Origin: Erigeron canadensis
Lineage: Eukaryota; Streptophyta; Magnoliopsida; Asterales; Asteraceae
Reading direction: 5' to 3'
Length of the DNA stretch: 64,000 nt
Assembly (NCBI RefSeq): GCF_010389155.1
Contig: NC_057769.1
Span: 3,224,001-3,288,000 of the forward strand
The position numbers and the translations under genes were made by a program. The notes beneath the pieces were generated by a model. That model made no database searches and was not told the origin of the DNA. It saw nothing but the letters and a program-made list of their open reading frames with translations. Shown here piece after piece: positions 45,227 to 55,586 of this stretch (positions within the stretch are counted from its first letter, which is position 1; each line of letters begins with the position of its first letter).

Positions 45227-48200
45227 ATGGGGCAGGGACTTAGCTGCAGAGTGCAAGATGAACATGGGCTATTTACAGCCGTACAATATGGTGATATAGA
45301 ACTAGTGAAATGTGTTGTTGAAAAAGATCCATCTTTGATTCAACAAACTACTGTTTATGATCGTCATTCTCTTCTTCATATTGCTGCTGCCAATGGTCAG
45401 ATCGAGGTTGGTTTTTCAAGATTTCTTGAAACATTGATTCATAAGATTGTAAAGTTCCAAATTTTTATGTGCAATTTGATGATTTTCTTCTCATTTTCTA
45501 TGTGGGCTTATGCTTTCTTGGTAGATTCTTGGAATCTTTGTTCTTAAGTTGGTAAAAAGCTTCAATCTTTATGTACAATTTGATGGTTTTCTTGAAATCT
45601 TGATTCATAAGTTGGTAAATTGTTTTAATCTTTATGTACAATATGACTAATTCTTTGACAAATTCTATGTGGGTATTGTATTCTTCTTAGATTTCTTGAA
45701 ATCTTAATTAATAGGTTGGTAAAGCTTCATACTTTGTTGTATATTTGATGTCTTCTTGAGATATTTCTATGTGGGCTTTTTTCATTATGGTTAGATTTCT
45801 TTAAATGTTGATCCATAATTTGGTAAAGCTACAACCTTTCTTTCACATTTGATTACGTGGGCTTCTTTTTCTTCTTTTTGGTTAGATTTCTTGAAAACTT
45901 GATTCGTAGTTTGCTAAAGCTTCATTCTTTTTGTCACTTTGACGGTTTTCTTGACATTGTATATGGGCTTTTTTTAGTCAAAGTTTATAAAATGTTGATT
46001 CACATTTGTGTAAAGCTCCAATCTCCATGTAAATTTGATGATTATACTAGTTGAAATTTTAATACATAATTAGGTAAAGCTTCAATCTTTAAGTAAATTT
46101 GGCTTATATGTTGACATTTTCTTTGTGTTTTTTTGTTTGTTTGTTAGATTGTAACTATGCTGTTGGAAGATAGATCAGTGAATCCTGATTCTTTAAATCG
46201 TCATAAACAGGTGTGATTTTGTCTTGATTTTATATTTGAGCTTAAATTGTTTGATTACTTAATAATTATGCTTAATGGGAATGTTTGGTGTTGTATATTA
46301 GACTCCATTGATGTTGGCTGCAATGCATGGAAAGCTTAATTGTGTTGAAAAGCTCATTGAAGCCGGGGCTAATGTATGTCGATTTCTTTCCCTTTTACAC
46401 TTACAAATATATTGTTTAAAGTTGAATGCTGATTACATTGTAAAATCTGTAGATTTTGATGTTTGATTCACTAAATGGAAGAACTTGTTTGCACTATGCT
46501 GCTTATTATGGTCATTTTGATTGTCTTGAAACCATTCTTTCGGCTGCTCGGACCTCCCATGTTGCTGCTTCTTGGTGGGTCTCTTTTATCTTTATCAAAT
46601 ATAATCATGAGCATTTAATAATTTTTTTATAAGAAGAGACTAATATTATGTTGATCAAATTGGAGTTCAGGGGATTTTCAAGATTTGTGAATATTAGAGA
46701 TGGTAAAGGGGCTACCCCTTTGCATTTAGCGGCCCGTCAAAGACGTTCACAGTGTGTTCATTTACTTCTAGACAGTGGGGCTCTTGTTTGTGCCTCAACA
46801 GGTGGCTATGGGTATAAATTCATGGCAAAAACTCATCTTCTATATATGTAGTTAGTATAAGTAGTAACATTGACCCTTGGATTGATAAATGGGTTGATTC
46901 AGGCTGTGTTTTTTCTTTTATGGGTCAGATAGGCCAAGTTAATAAAAGTAATTATAAAAATCAGGTCAAATTGGTTGAACAGATTAGGAGTCTGCAAAAT
47001 GTAATTTTAAGGTATTCAAACCTTCTAAGTTGTTGAGTGCAGAATATTAATACTAAAGTCTTTGATATTATATGTGACACTTTAATTCTTTATAGAACAT
47101 TGGACAAAAAGTGTATTGGATCAATCAAACCTGGCCCATATAAAGAATAACCCTTGATACGTTATCAACCCCCACACCTTAACATTGTGGCACCTCGAGT
47201 GTTTGGTCTATGTATTCATATGTGGTTTCTATTTGTTTTCAGTTTTGCTGGCAGCACACCACTTCATTTGGCTGCAAGAGGGGGTTCGATGGATTGCATT
47301 CGTGAATTACTGGCATGGGGTGCAGATCGACTTCAGAGAGATGCATCTGGGTACATTTAGCTACTATATCATATCAATCTTGACGTGTTAGTGTAATGTA
47401 ACATCATTTTGTCGTTTAGTGAAATATATCAAGATTTATCTTTGTTATTGAGGATGGACCTTTTCTATAGAAGCCAAGTTATGCATGTGCATATCAAAAG
47501 TTCTTATAGGGCACAAAAATAGTTATTGAAATCCTTCCTCTGAAAAAGGTTTTTTATGATAGCGTTTACTATATCCGAAATCTTGAATCCATTGTGGAAA
47601 TAGCACTTGATGATTCCATGTTCTGTTTTCTTTTTTTCTTTTTATTTTTTTATTTTTTGTAACTATTTTTTACAAATACTGCAGGAGAATTCCATATTTG
47701 GTTGCTTTAAAGCATAAGAACGATGCTTGTGCCGCTTTATTGAATCCATCATCTGCAGAGCCTTTGGTGTGGCCATCACCATTAAAATTCATTAGTGAGC
47801 TTAATCAAGAGGCAAAAGCTTTGCTTGAACGGGCTCTAATGGAAGCTAACAGGGAGAGGGAGAAAACAATATTAAAAGGCACAGGTTACTCTGTACCTTC
47901 TCCATCACATTCAGATAGTGGAACTGCCGATGATGATAATATCTCCGAGGTAGTAATTCAATTCAATTTAGTTTTACAAATTTTCTTTGCAAAAAGGATG
48001 GTTTTGAAATGGTCAAAGCTGATGACTTTTGACTGTTGACTAGATTATCTTTGTTGACTTAATGTAACGTGGAATTCTTGTCTGAGAAACATTCTTGCTT
48101 TTTTTTGGTCTTGTTGTCCACTTTAATTATGAAATTTTGCTTATGCAACAAAGTATGCATACTCTATCTGCAGGTAAGTGAAACGGAATTATGTTGTATA

Positions 48201-48572
48201 TGTTTTGACCAAGTATGCACAATTGAAGTCCAAGATTGTGGTCACCAAATGTGCGCACAATGCACCCTAGCCTTATGCTGCCACAACAAGCCCAACCCAA
48301 CCACAGCGTCCCTTACTGCACCCGTCTGCCCATTTTGCCGTAGCAACATTGCCCAATTGGTTGTTGCAAAAGTCAAAGTCAATGCCAACACCGCTGACCA
48401 AGACCTTGACCTCTATTCCTCTACTAAACTACCAAAATTACGAAAGGCTAGAAACTTTAGTGAGGGAAGCAGCAGCTTTAAGGGTTTAACGGGTGTACCA
48501 TCGTTTGGGAAAATGGTTAGCCGTGGCTCCGGAAGGATATCTGCAGATAATGCATGCATTGATAAACCATAA
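45227..48572 (+). CDS. XBAT31: Ankyrin-repeat RING E3 ubiquitin ligase XBAT31, eight exons
   Basis: Exons: 45227-45406, 46148-46210, 46302-46373, 46453-46574, 46671-46811, 47243-47350, 47685-47949 and 48174-48572, all GT-AG, giving 449 residues (Arabidopsis XBAT31 is about 456 from memory). The N-terminus MGQGLSC has Gly2 and Ser6 for N-myristoylation plus a palmitoylatable Cys7. Ankyrin repeats run from about residue 11 to 250 (LLHIAAANGQIE, TPLMLAAMHGKLNCVEKL, TCLHYAAYYGH, TPLHLAARQRRSQCV, TPLHLAARGGSMDCI). A conserved linker contains EPLVWPSPLKFISELN and MEANREREK. The C3HC4 RING uses C324, C327, C339, H341, C344, C347, C369 and C372. The ending, with SEGSSSF..L and SRGSGRIS, is XBAT31-like. 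XBAT31 is reported to ubiquitinate ELF3 in warm-temperature signalling. A GTG two codons upstream is not the start. Confidence 0.95.
45407..46147 (+). repeat. XBAT31 intron 1: degenerate tandem array
   Basis: The 741-bp intron is made of about eight diverged copies of one unit of about 100 bp. The recurring word order is TTTCTTGAAA, TTGATTCATAAG, TTGGTAAAGCTTCAATC, TTTATGTACAATTTGATG, TTTTCT, TATGTGGGCTT. Copies begin near 45421, 45524, 45587, 45691, 45794, 45895, 45981 and 46050. Confidence 0.75.
48170..48181 (+). promoter_or_regulatory. Overlapping 3' and 5' splice motif at XBAT31 exon 8
   Basis: The acceptor CTGCAG (ending 48173) is followed immediately by GTAAGTG, a perfect donor consensus, which is translated here as Val-Ser. 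The arrangement AG|GTAAGT is that of a recursive (ratchet) splice site. Confidence 0.5.
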
Positions 48573-49145
48573 AATAGTCAAATTCAGTCACTTCAAAATG
48601 CGGCATAGAAAAATTAGCTGAAGAGAGTCCGGGCCCGAGACAGGTATTTGTGGAAAAATGTCTTCTTTCTACTCTTTGTGAAGATATCATAATAAGCAAG
48701 AAACATGATTTTTTGCAGAAATGAGATGGTGGGCGTTGTTTCTTTGTAATCTTTTTCATGTATTACTTTACCTTCAAGATGCAGCATATGCCTCTTTAGA
48801 AAAAGTATTCTTTTTCCCCCATTTGAAGGTTAGAAAAATGCATATAAACTGGTCTTCCAAATTCTTAAAGATTGTTCCCTAATCACATTTCTTAAAGACA
48901 GGCACACTTCAAAAGTGAAAATGGTGAGTGGTAATTTGGACCCCACCTTTTGTAATGTTGCTGCTTGATCGAGTATGGAGTGTAGCATTGTATAATGTAA
49001 AAAATCTTGGTTTTCTTATTTCTATGTATACTTTGTAATAAATGATTGAATTTTCTGGTATAAGTCTCACCAAAAAGCCTGTGTAGTTGTTGGTTTGGCA
49101 TGACTCATAATCATGTCTGCTTGCTTATATCATATTATCATTTCA
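48573..49145 (+). other. XBAT31 3' untranslated region and flank
   Basis: There is no gene here. The stretch 49050-49145 (TGGTATAAGTCTCACC, then AGTTGTTGGTTTGG and ATCATGTCTG) recurs in diverged form at 53070-53140, 54063-54110 and 57568-57640. AATAAATG at 49038 could serve as a poly-A signal. Confidence 0.45.
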
Positions 49146-49285
49146 ATTGGAAGATGCAAAGTTACCATATTACTCTTGATAGACATACCTTAAGGGCAAG
49201 GGTGTAATCGGCTTCTTTTATCGGCAAAAACCATCGACAATCGGCTACTCTATAGCACGTGTATCGGCTAGTTTTAGCAAGTTTA

Positions 49286-49323
49286 TGTTGGAAATAACAG
49301 TATAATAATAATATGTAATTCCT

Positions 49324-49358
<35 letters not shown>

Positions 49359-50324
49359 CAAAATGATAAAATAATGATAAAAAAATTAAAGAAGAACAGA
49401 ATGGAGGAACTAAATAAAAGAGGCAATTTGAAAGCTTCCTGCAAAACAAGAAAATGTAATAACAATAAAGTAGAACCGGGCTTGTGTTTGACACAATTCC
49501 CTTAAACAGATTCGCCGTCTGTTCCCAGGGTACACCGGTTAAAAGCAGCGTACTGCCGGACGTTGAACATTTGCCTGAAATAAGAACGGAACACAGGGAT
49601 GGATGTTGCTACAAGAACGAATGAGCAATGTGTATGTGATAGGAGATTGTGTATTGTTCTGTATATCTTTCAAAACCCGATAGGTCCTTATATACACACA
49701 AAATCTGTAACTGATATCATAAAGAAGCTAATTAAAACTGACATTAAAGCAGTTATAATGGTGAGTTAATTTATCAGTTACAAGACTGATAATTATGATA
49801 TCAGTTTCAGAGTTAGAAGCATGCCATAAGCTTATTCTAGATCTTTCTTAAACGGGTCAAAACCCGGGTTGGGTTTATCTCGGATCGCAGCAAAAAGGAG
49901 CCCCGCGCGGGCCCCAATTTTTCGAGCTGCATTCGTGTCCGCAGGTCGCGCGTACACGCATTGGTTCAGAGAATTTTGACCCAGAAACCCGTTTTCTGCA
50001 CCCCCCCCCCTGCGCAGGTAGGAGCCAAAGTAAAACACAACACAAGATCTTGACATAGCTTAGAAACCTCCACTTATAAACTAGCAAAAGTTTATATCCC
50101 ACACCAATGTGGGACAAAGCTTTTCCAACTCCAACTTATGCACCAAACACACAACTTTGAGACTCGATATCTCATTCACCTTTAACCCAATTTGGACGCA
50201 TCTTAGTTTGTTACGTAGCCTTGGCCAGAGACTACAAAACCCACTAAACGGTTCGCAATATATGTCACACGACTATATATTTATTGATGTCCAAAGTGGT
50301 GGAAAAATGCACTTTTTCCCAACA
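49286..50324. mobile_element. Solo LTR, 1039 bp, inside copy A
   Basis: It begins TGTTGGAAATAAC and ends TTTTTCCCAACA (TG...CA with a 6-bp inverted terminus) and is flanked by GTTTA at 49281-49285 and 50325-50329. Copy B has a single GTTTA at the matching place (minus strand, near 57063), which is the empty site. Internal features are a (TA)n run at 49327-49357, a GC-rich block at 49855-50020 with a C-run, and CCCACACCAATGTGGG. A solo LTR results from recombination between the two LTRs of a full element. Confidence 0.9.
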
Positions 50325-51161
50325 GTTTAATCGGTTAGTTTTCGCTATATATATCGGCATGTTTTGGCCGATCTTTGTGAACTTTGGGAGCGTGTACTTT
50401 GTGACTGTTTTTTTTTGTTCTTGTGCCACTCGCCGGAAACCTAAAAAATCAATTTGGGGGTTTTCGATTTTGAGGCTTGATTTACGTTTTTCTTGGCTTC
50501 TATTGCCGGAATACGTGCCGATAAAACTTGTCGATGCTCCTAATGTGATATATCACCCTTTCCGGTGAGATCCGAAACCCCTTTTTGGGGCTTCCGGTCA
50601 TTGCCGGCCAATAACGTTCACTTTTTACGGCCAAACTTTGTTCGGCTTGTGCAAGGGTCTAGTTGGCTATGTTTACTACTTATTGGTTCGGTTTCCGGCG
50701 ATCCCTTTTTTGGGGTTTCCGGTTTAATCGATATGGTTCCTATTGCTTTGGTTGGTTCGGTTTTTCGGCGAGCCCTTTCTTGGGTTCCCGGTGAACTGCT
50801 GGTGCTCCTGCATGTTGCATCGGTTTTCCGGCGAGCTCTTTCTTAGGTTTTTCGGTGAGACTGTTGTTGTTGCTACGGCGGTTGTGGTTATCCGGCGAGC
50901 CCTTTCTTGGGTTTATGGTTAACTGTTGTTGCTGCTACTTACGGCGGTTTGTTTTCCGGCGAACCTGTTCTTGGGTTTCATGTTATACAGCTGCTGTTTA
51001 TACGTATATTTATGTATATTTATCTTTTTACATTGTCGTTAATTGCTTGTTTGTGATTAGCTTGGTAGTGTTAACTTAGCGGTAACGTTGCCGGATTTTT
51101 CCTTGATAGCGTTGTCGGATTTTGTTCCATTAAAGCAATAGGTAGCCGGAAAAAGTAGTTC

Positions 51162-51374
51162 TTAGCCGATGATAATATCGTTGAACAGTTTTTTAGGTTG
51201 CCGGTTAATTGGGCGATGATGATACAAATGTTCGTTAAAAGGAGACTCGGTTGATCCGAGGCGTATCTTGGCGAGGTAAACCTTCGGGTTAGCAGCCATG
51301 GCGTCTCCGACTTCTGAAATTCCCGACCCCCAAATTCTGAGCCCAAGTTTTATTTTATACAAAAAAAGGGTCAT
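51162..51374 (-). other. Short frame shared by copies A and B, not a supported gene
   Basis: A frame containing GISEVGDAMAANPKVYLAKI occurs here on the minus strand and again in copy B at 55950-56138 (+). By eye about eight of nine differences between them change the residue, so it is not under protein-level constraint. The MAANPKV start resembles that of plant cyclophilins, but the sequence diverges at once afterwards. Confidence 0.3.
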
Positions 51375-51879
51375 TTTTTTAGTTTTCCGGCAAGTTCGAT
51401 TTAATTCCGGTTACCTTTGCTATGTTATGAAATTGACAAGTTTTGGCTAGTTTTGTTTGCTATACCACCTCTTTTGGCTAGTTTTTTGCAACGCCACATG
51501 TTGATTTCTTATTCGTCGAAACTTGTCAAAACTTGTCAATTTGCCAAAAGATTGGCACTACACCCTTGCCCTTAGGTCCCAGCTTATACCCCTGCTTCTA
51601 ACTCACTTGTAACACTATTTATCAGTTTCTCTCTCTTTTAGACATAACAAAAACATCCCCTCCTTATAAGTTATAACCCTCATTTCTTCCCCACTTCTTT
51701 CACTATTCATCTATTATTTTATTATATGATTTTTATTTTTCACAAAATTAAATAAAGACATTTTATTATAATTAAAACACATTTTATTATTAAAAAACAC
51801 ATTACAACACTTAAAAAACATAAAACACATTACAAATTCTTAAAAATAAAACATTAAACACATTAACCTACAAATTAAA

Positions 51880-52132
51880 AATTAAAAACCAACTGGGCTG
51901 GATCAGTAGTTGGAGCTCATGCCTCTAGAAACAGAGGTCATGGGTTCGATCCTCATGCCCAGCAAGGCTGGAGGTCCTTTTCTACTTATGGTAGAACCTG
52001 GAAGTAGCCTCTCTACCTTTGGTAGGGGTAAGGCTGTCTACATATCAACCTCCCCCATACACCGTCGAAGACGGTATTGGGACCCAAAACCCGTGGAAGA
52101 CGGCATTGAGAGTTACTTTACTTTACTTTTTT
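51880..52132 (+). mobile_element. tRNA-derived SINE with 20-bp target-site duplication
   Basis: The 20-bp repeat ACATTAACCTACAAATTAAA lies at 51860-51879 and 52133-52152. The head has CTGGATCAGTAGTTGGAGC (A-box) and GGGTTCGATCCTCATG (B-box). The body has TCTACCTTTGGTAGGGGTAAGG, a motif shared by several plant SINE families, then CCTCCCCCATACACCGTCG. It ends in a TTTACTTTACTTTT tract rather than poly-A. Confidence 0.9.
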
Positions 52133-52188
52133 ACATTAACCTACAAATTAAACCTAAGAATTAAAACACATTAAACTAAAAATACAAA

Positions 52189-52619
52189 CTAAACATAGAT
52201 GTCCTTAAAATACGGCCTGTACTTATCCACGAGGTTTTTACGCATAGTCCTGATCCGTTCCAACTCGTCTTCATCTATGCCGGTGGGAATTGGTTGCTGC
52301 AGAAACTTAAACGTCGCCCTGACCTACTTTTGGAAGCGATCATCCTGTCTCATCTTCCGCTCCTCCTCTATTTTCTTCCTATCCTCGTCAATTTTTCTCA
52401 TCTACTCTTGTTGCTGCAAGAACATTTGATTCAGCTTGCTCAAGGCCTGTTCTGACCACTCGAACCACCACGGCTAGAAGTGGCATCTGAACCACTTGAC
52501 ATTTTCCGACTAACATTACGATCTGGTGGTCTCCGAATTGGGTCGTCTCCAAATAACCGGTCTGTCGCCACATCCGGGTCAACAAATTTAGAGGAGGGGG
52601 TATCCAGCCAACGGTCAAC
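52189..52619 (-). pseudogene. Broken Harbinger ORF1-type (Myb/trihelix-associated) gene
   Basis: On the minus strand a frame runs through WLDTPSSKFVDPDVATDRL, then FGDDPIRRPP and SSGSDATSSRGGSS, followed by a one-base shift. It resumes at SEQALSKLNQMFLQQQE, a stop, MRKIDEDRKKIEEERKMRQ (a charged helix), another in-frame stop, and the tail ERIRTMRKNLVDKYRPYF, ending at 52189. The Ser/Gly linker plus Gln/Glu/Lys-rich helix is the layout of the C-terminal half of the second protein of plant PIF/Harbinger transposons. At least one frameshift and two stops make it non-functional. Confidence 0.6.
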
Positions 52620-53069
52620 AAAATTAAAAAAAAATAAAGTTTTTTTTTATTTTTGCTCAAATTCAAATGAAATGGGACCTACATCAATTCACTCGGTTGC
52701 GTCTAAACACGGCCCAGGCGCAACTGGTGCTACTAGCGTCTGGGAGGTTGGTTGCGTCGGAAGTGGATCAGACGGAGGGTAGACGAGCTATAAGCAAGGG
52801 CCTTAGTCACATATTATATTATATATTTTCAATTGGAGTTTCTTAATTTTTTTATTTTTAATTTTTTGTTATGACTCAAGATGGAAGGTGAAGTTATTCA
52901 TCTTATCTCAGTTTGTTTTGTTCTGTATGATTTTTAAAAGAAAATATATTTGGGATAAAAAAAACATAGAGATGTCATCATAACAACAATATGGATTGAT
53001 ACCAGGCATGAATGGTAGAAGGCCCAATGTTGTGTAAAAAAATGATAAAAAAATGTTATGGTTAGGTGC

Positions 53070-53228
53070 AAGCCACCAAAAGGCTTGTTAAGTTGTTGGT
53101 TTTTCCTGACTCATGTGATCATGTCTGTTTGATCTTATCTGCAATGCAATTATATGCAATTTTTGGCAAGTATTAGGAATGCATTTCTTTTTTCTATTTT
53201 CTTTAACAAAGTGTACGTCCAGGATAAA
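53070..53228 (+). repeat. Diverged copy of the XBAT31 3' flank
   Basis: CACCAAAAGGCTTGTTAAGTTG, then GACTCATGTGATCATGTCTG, resembles 49068-49120. The part from ATGTGATCATG (53110) to GTCCAGGAT (53227) is repeated at 54063-54176 with only a few changes. A retrotransposon fragment lies between the two. Confidence 0.65.
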
Positions 53229-54062
53229 TTGTTTTGGACATAAACCAAAGTATTAGGAATGCATTTCTATTTTTGGTCGAATTCAACCTATTATGGTCGA
53301 ATTCAACCTTTTATGGTCGAACTCAACCAAGCTAAACACGTTTTTGGCTCGAAAATTATGGATTAGGATCAAACTCAATAGATTAGATGAGTTTTAATAT
53401 GAACACGAAGAACATGTTCAAGAAGTTATTTGTTCCAAATATTTATTTCTGAAAAAATTATGGAACAAAACAATAGTTTTTTTTTATAACTCCTTAAAAT
53501 CATATTTTCGATTTATGTTCCAAACAATTTATAGAACAAAAACCAATACGAATCTATAGATCGAATGAACCAATAGCTCTCATACCACATGTTGGAATAA
53601 TTATGATCCGTATTAAACAATATAATAAAAACATGATAGACTACATACCCGTCGATCCTGAAAAACCTGTAAGATGAAAAAGCATATTTGTCAGTTGTGT
53701 CAGGTTCCCAAAACAAGAAAATTGATCAATGATGGGATTGAGATTCGGTTGATATTAGAACCGAAAATTAGAGAGGGGGAGAGCACACACACACAAAATA
53801 AGGTGGAAGAGATTAGACTAGAAAATGGTTGTACATGCTCTCTATTTATAATGAGAGCATTTACAACTTAGTCCCTGGTGTTTAGTATGTGTTATATAAG
53901 TCCATGTAGTTTCAATCATTTAATGGGAAACCCTATAGTATGTCTTTAAGAGTAAATACGCCCATCGTATAGTTACTAGACATAGGGATTTCAGATATCA
54001 TTAGTTATAATATCACGAATGATAAACGATCAATGACGGTCACATTTAACGTGGTTCCAACA
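53229..54062 (-). mobile_element. Truncated LTR retrotransposon: 5' LTR plus leader, minus strand
   Basis: The LTR is 53590-54062 (473 bp, TGTTGGAATA...GGTTCCAACA). Next to its internal side, the minus strand reads TGGTATGAGAGC (53576-53587), one base off the canonical TGGTATCAGAGC primer site for initiator tRNA-Met. The leader continues to about 53270 and stops without coding sequence or second LTR. Three copies of TTATGGTCGAATTCAACC-type sequence lie at 53274-53330. Confidence 0.7.
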
Positions 54063-54172
54063 ATGTGATCATGTCTGTTTGATCTTATCTGCAATGCAGT
54101 TATATGCAGTTTTTGGCATGTATTAGAAATGCATTTCTTCTTTCTATTTTCTTTAACCAAAGTGTATGTCCA
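54063..54172 (+). repeat. Second copy of the 53110-53228 segment
   Basis: ATGTGATCATGTCTGTTTG to AGTGTATGTCCAGGAT is nearly identical to the left copy and stops exactly where the MITE at 54173 begins. Confidence 0.75.
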
Positions 54173-54356
54173 GGATTAAGATCCTCTAAATTTGTTATTA
54201 ACTGCATAAGTGAAGTTAACAGAATCTTGACCTTTAGATTAAAATCAAAGGTTAAGATTCAAAGTTGATATTTGAATCTTGACCCTTGATTTTAATCCAA
54301 AGGTCAAAATCAACTTTACCTATAAAGTTAATAATAACTTTAGAGGATCTCAATCC
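54173..54356. mobile_element. MITE, 184 bp, imperfect 9-bp target-site duplication
   Basis: The TIRs are GGATTAAGATCCTCTAAA and, inverted, GGATTGAGATCCTCTAAA. The flanks GTATGTCCA (54164-54172) and ACACGTCCA (54357-54365) match at 6 of 9. The interior has two inverted ATCTTGACC(T/C)TT(A/G)GATT segments, so the whole folds back. The related paralogous segment at 53228 lacks the MITE. Confidence 0.7.
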
Positions 54357-54644
54357 ACACGTCCAACATCTTGGTCACTACAACTATGAGTTTTGAGTAC
54401 ACATGAGCAAACTCGAACGAGGTAAAATTCTTTCTATGAAGAACTCAGCGTGTCCTCGCAACCAATCGAAATCTTCTAAATTGATAACATGGATTCGACA
54501 TGGCAATCTATTTGGACAACACATGTACCGTATGCATAAAATAGTAGATTTTAAAAATTGGATACACTCATACTCACAATAGACCCATTTAAAGTTCGAT
54601 ACACGTTATAGACTTTTAATCATAGTTAGTTATATTCCTAGTTA

Positions 54645-55586
54645 GACTATTCGGAGTGGGGGGATAAACCACTCGGCGCTGCCCCTATACCGCCCCGGGG
54701 GCGGCAAACATAAAAATAAAACCCTTTCGATCAATATTGATCGCCTCTTGCCACACGAATTTCAAAATTTTTGAATGTTGCAACGAACCTTTTGAGCATA
54801 ATTCAATTTTTATTTTCTTTAAAACTTTACCTATTTATACAAACTCAAAACCAATTCATTTTATTCAAACCAAAAAGTTCTTTATCCTCATTTTCTCTCT
54901 ACATCTTCTAGCTAGCTTTTCTCTCTATAATCAAATGGCTTGGACCCGGTTCGAAGAAATAAGTTTGGCATGAGCTTGGGTCGAGGTGGTAGACGACCTG
55001 TTGTGCAGAAATTATCAAAAGGAACGTAGACTCTGGTCGAAAGTTACCCAGCTTTTCCTCATTTATGAAAACCAACCATCAACATATCGAGATTCAGATG
55101 TGGTGGCCGCAAAATGGAACCGCATGCGCACAAACATTCACGTATTTGATATGATGTTCATCCGTGTGAACCAAGGTCACGACGATGAACACAGTGCAAT
55201 GGTTGCAAGGACTTTGGCCGAGTACAATGCGGTTTCTCGAAACAGTATTCGCCACATAAAGGAGTGGGAATTGGTACAAAGCAATCCGAACTTTAGAAAC
55301 AATTAATCATTTAGTTGTTTAGTTTTATTGTGAGATGTTTGGAATAATTGTTTAGTTGTGTTTGTATTGTGTGATGTATGAAAAAAATTAATAAAATTGT
55401 GTTTTTTTATTTATAATTGTGTTTTATTCTATATAAAAAAAAAGAAATTCAAGGTTGCCCCAAGGTAGCCCCAAAGAGGTGCCTCACTCCAAGGAAAAGG
55501 AGGGGAATCTCCTTAGGTGGGACAACGCCACATAGTGGAAGTCGCCCCATATAAGGGAGTCTCAAGGAGCCTCACTCTTGATAGTC
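54645..55586 (+). mobile_element. PIF/Harbinger-like element carrying only an ORF1-type gene, 942 bp
   Basis: The ends GACTATTCGGAGTGGGGG and, inverted, GACTATCAAGAGTGAGGC are flanked by TTA at 54642-54644 and 55587-55589. A GC-rich block (CGCTGCCCC, CCGCCCCGGGGGCGG) follows the left end, and CCTCACTCCAAGG/TAGGTGGGA sequences precede the right end. The only coding content is the interrupted ORF1-type gene at 54935-55306. Confidence 0.75.
54935..55306 (+). pseudogene. Harbinger ORF1-type (Myb/SANT-like) gene with an in-frame TGA
   Basis: From ATG at 54935 the frame reads MAWTRFEEISLA, then TGA at 54971-54973, then AWVEVVDDLL in the same frame for another 110 codons to 55306. WTRFEE..LA-AWV is the first helix of the Myb/SANT-like (trihelix) domain. 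KERRLWSKVTQLF, VVAAKWNRMRTNI and KEWELVQSNPNFRNN complete the domain as found in the second protein of plant PIF/Harbinger transposons, thought to bind the element ends and aid transposase import. Apart from one stop the frame is intact, so inactivation looks recent. It lacks the Ser/Gln-rich C-terminal half (compare 52189) and ends about 125 residues in. Confidence 0.7.

Larger units (their letters stand above)
49190..51574. mobile_element. TIR element, copy A (split by a solo LTR)
   Basis: It opens with TAAGGGCAAGGGTGTAATCGG and closes with the inverse of TAAGGGCAAGGGTGTAGTGCC: a perfect 16-bp TIR, TAAGGGCAAGGGTGTA. Without the solo LTR (49286-50324) and one 5-bp duplication it is about 1.34 kb, the size of copy B at 55765-57128, which is homologous and in the opposite orientation. 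The interior 50560-50970 carries irregular subrepeats of TTCCGGCGAGC..TTTCTTGGGTTTCCGGTGA. The flanks show no clear target-site duplication (the right flank is the later Harbinger-like insert), so the superfamily is unresolved. Confidence 0.75.
51575..52802. mobile_element. PIF/Harbinger-like non-autonomous element, 1228 bp
   Basis: The ends GGTCCCAGCTTATACCCC and, inverted, GGCCCTTGCTTATAGCTC are flanked by TTA at 51572-51574 and 52803-52805. A 3-bp TTA/TAA duplication is diagnostic of PIF/Harbinger. It lies exactly at the right end of copy A. It carries a broken ORF1-type gene on the minus strand and a SINE, but no DDE transposase. Confidence 0.75.

Noticed and set aside
45221..45229. GTG start giving two extra residues before XBAT31
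   Set aside because: Plant nuclear genes start at ATG; the ATG at 45227 gives the conserved MGQGLSC myristoylation start.
49840..50117. Overlapping minus frames in a GC-rich block with RARGAPFCCDPR
   Set aside because: Inside the solo LTR; two frames open together because of high GC content.
50284..51079. Chain of 74-94-residue plus-strand frames
   Set aside because: They fall in the GC-rich subrepeats of copy A, switch frame at each unit and are not conserved in copy B.
51892..51965. tRNA gene
   Set aside because: A and B boxes are present but the cloverleaf is poor and the unit continues into a SINE body with 20-bp target duplications.
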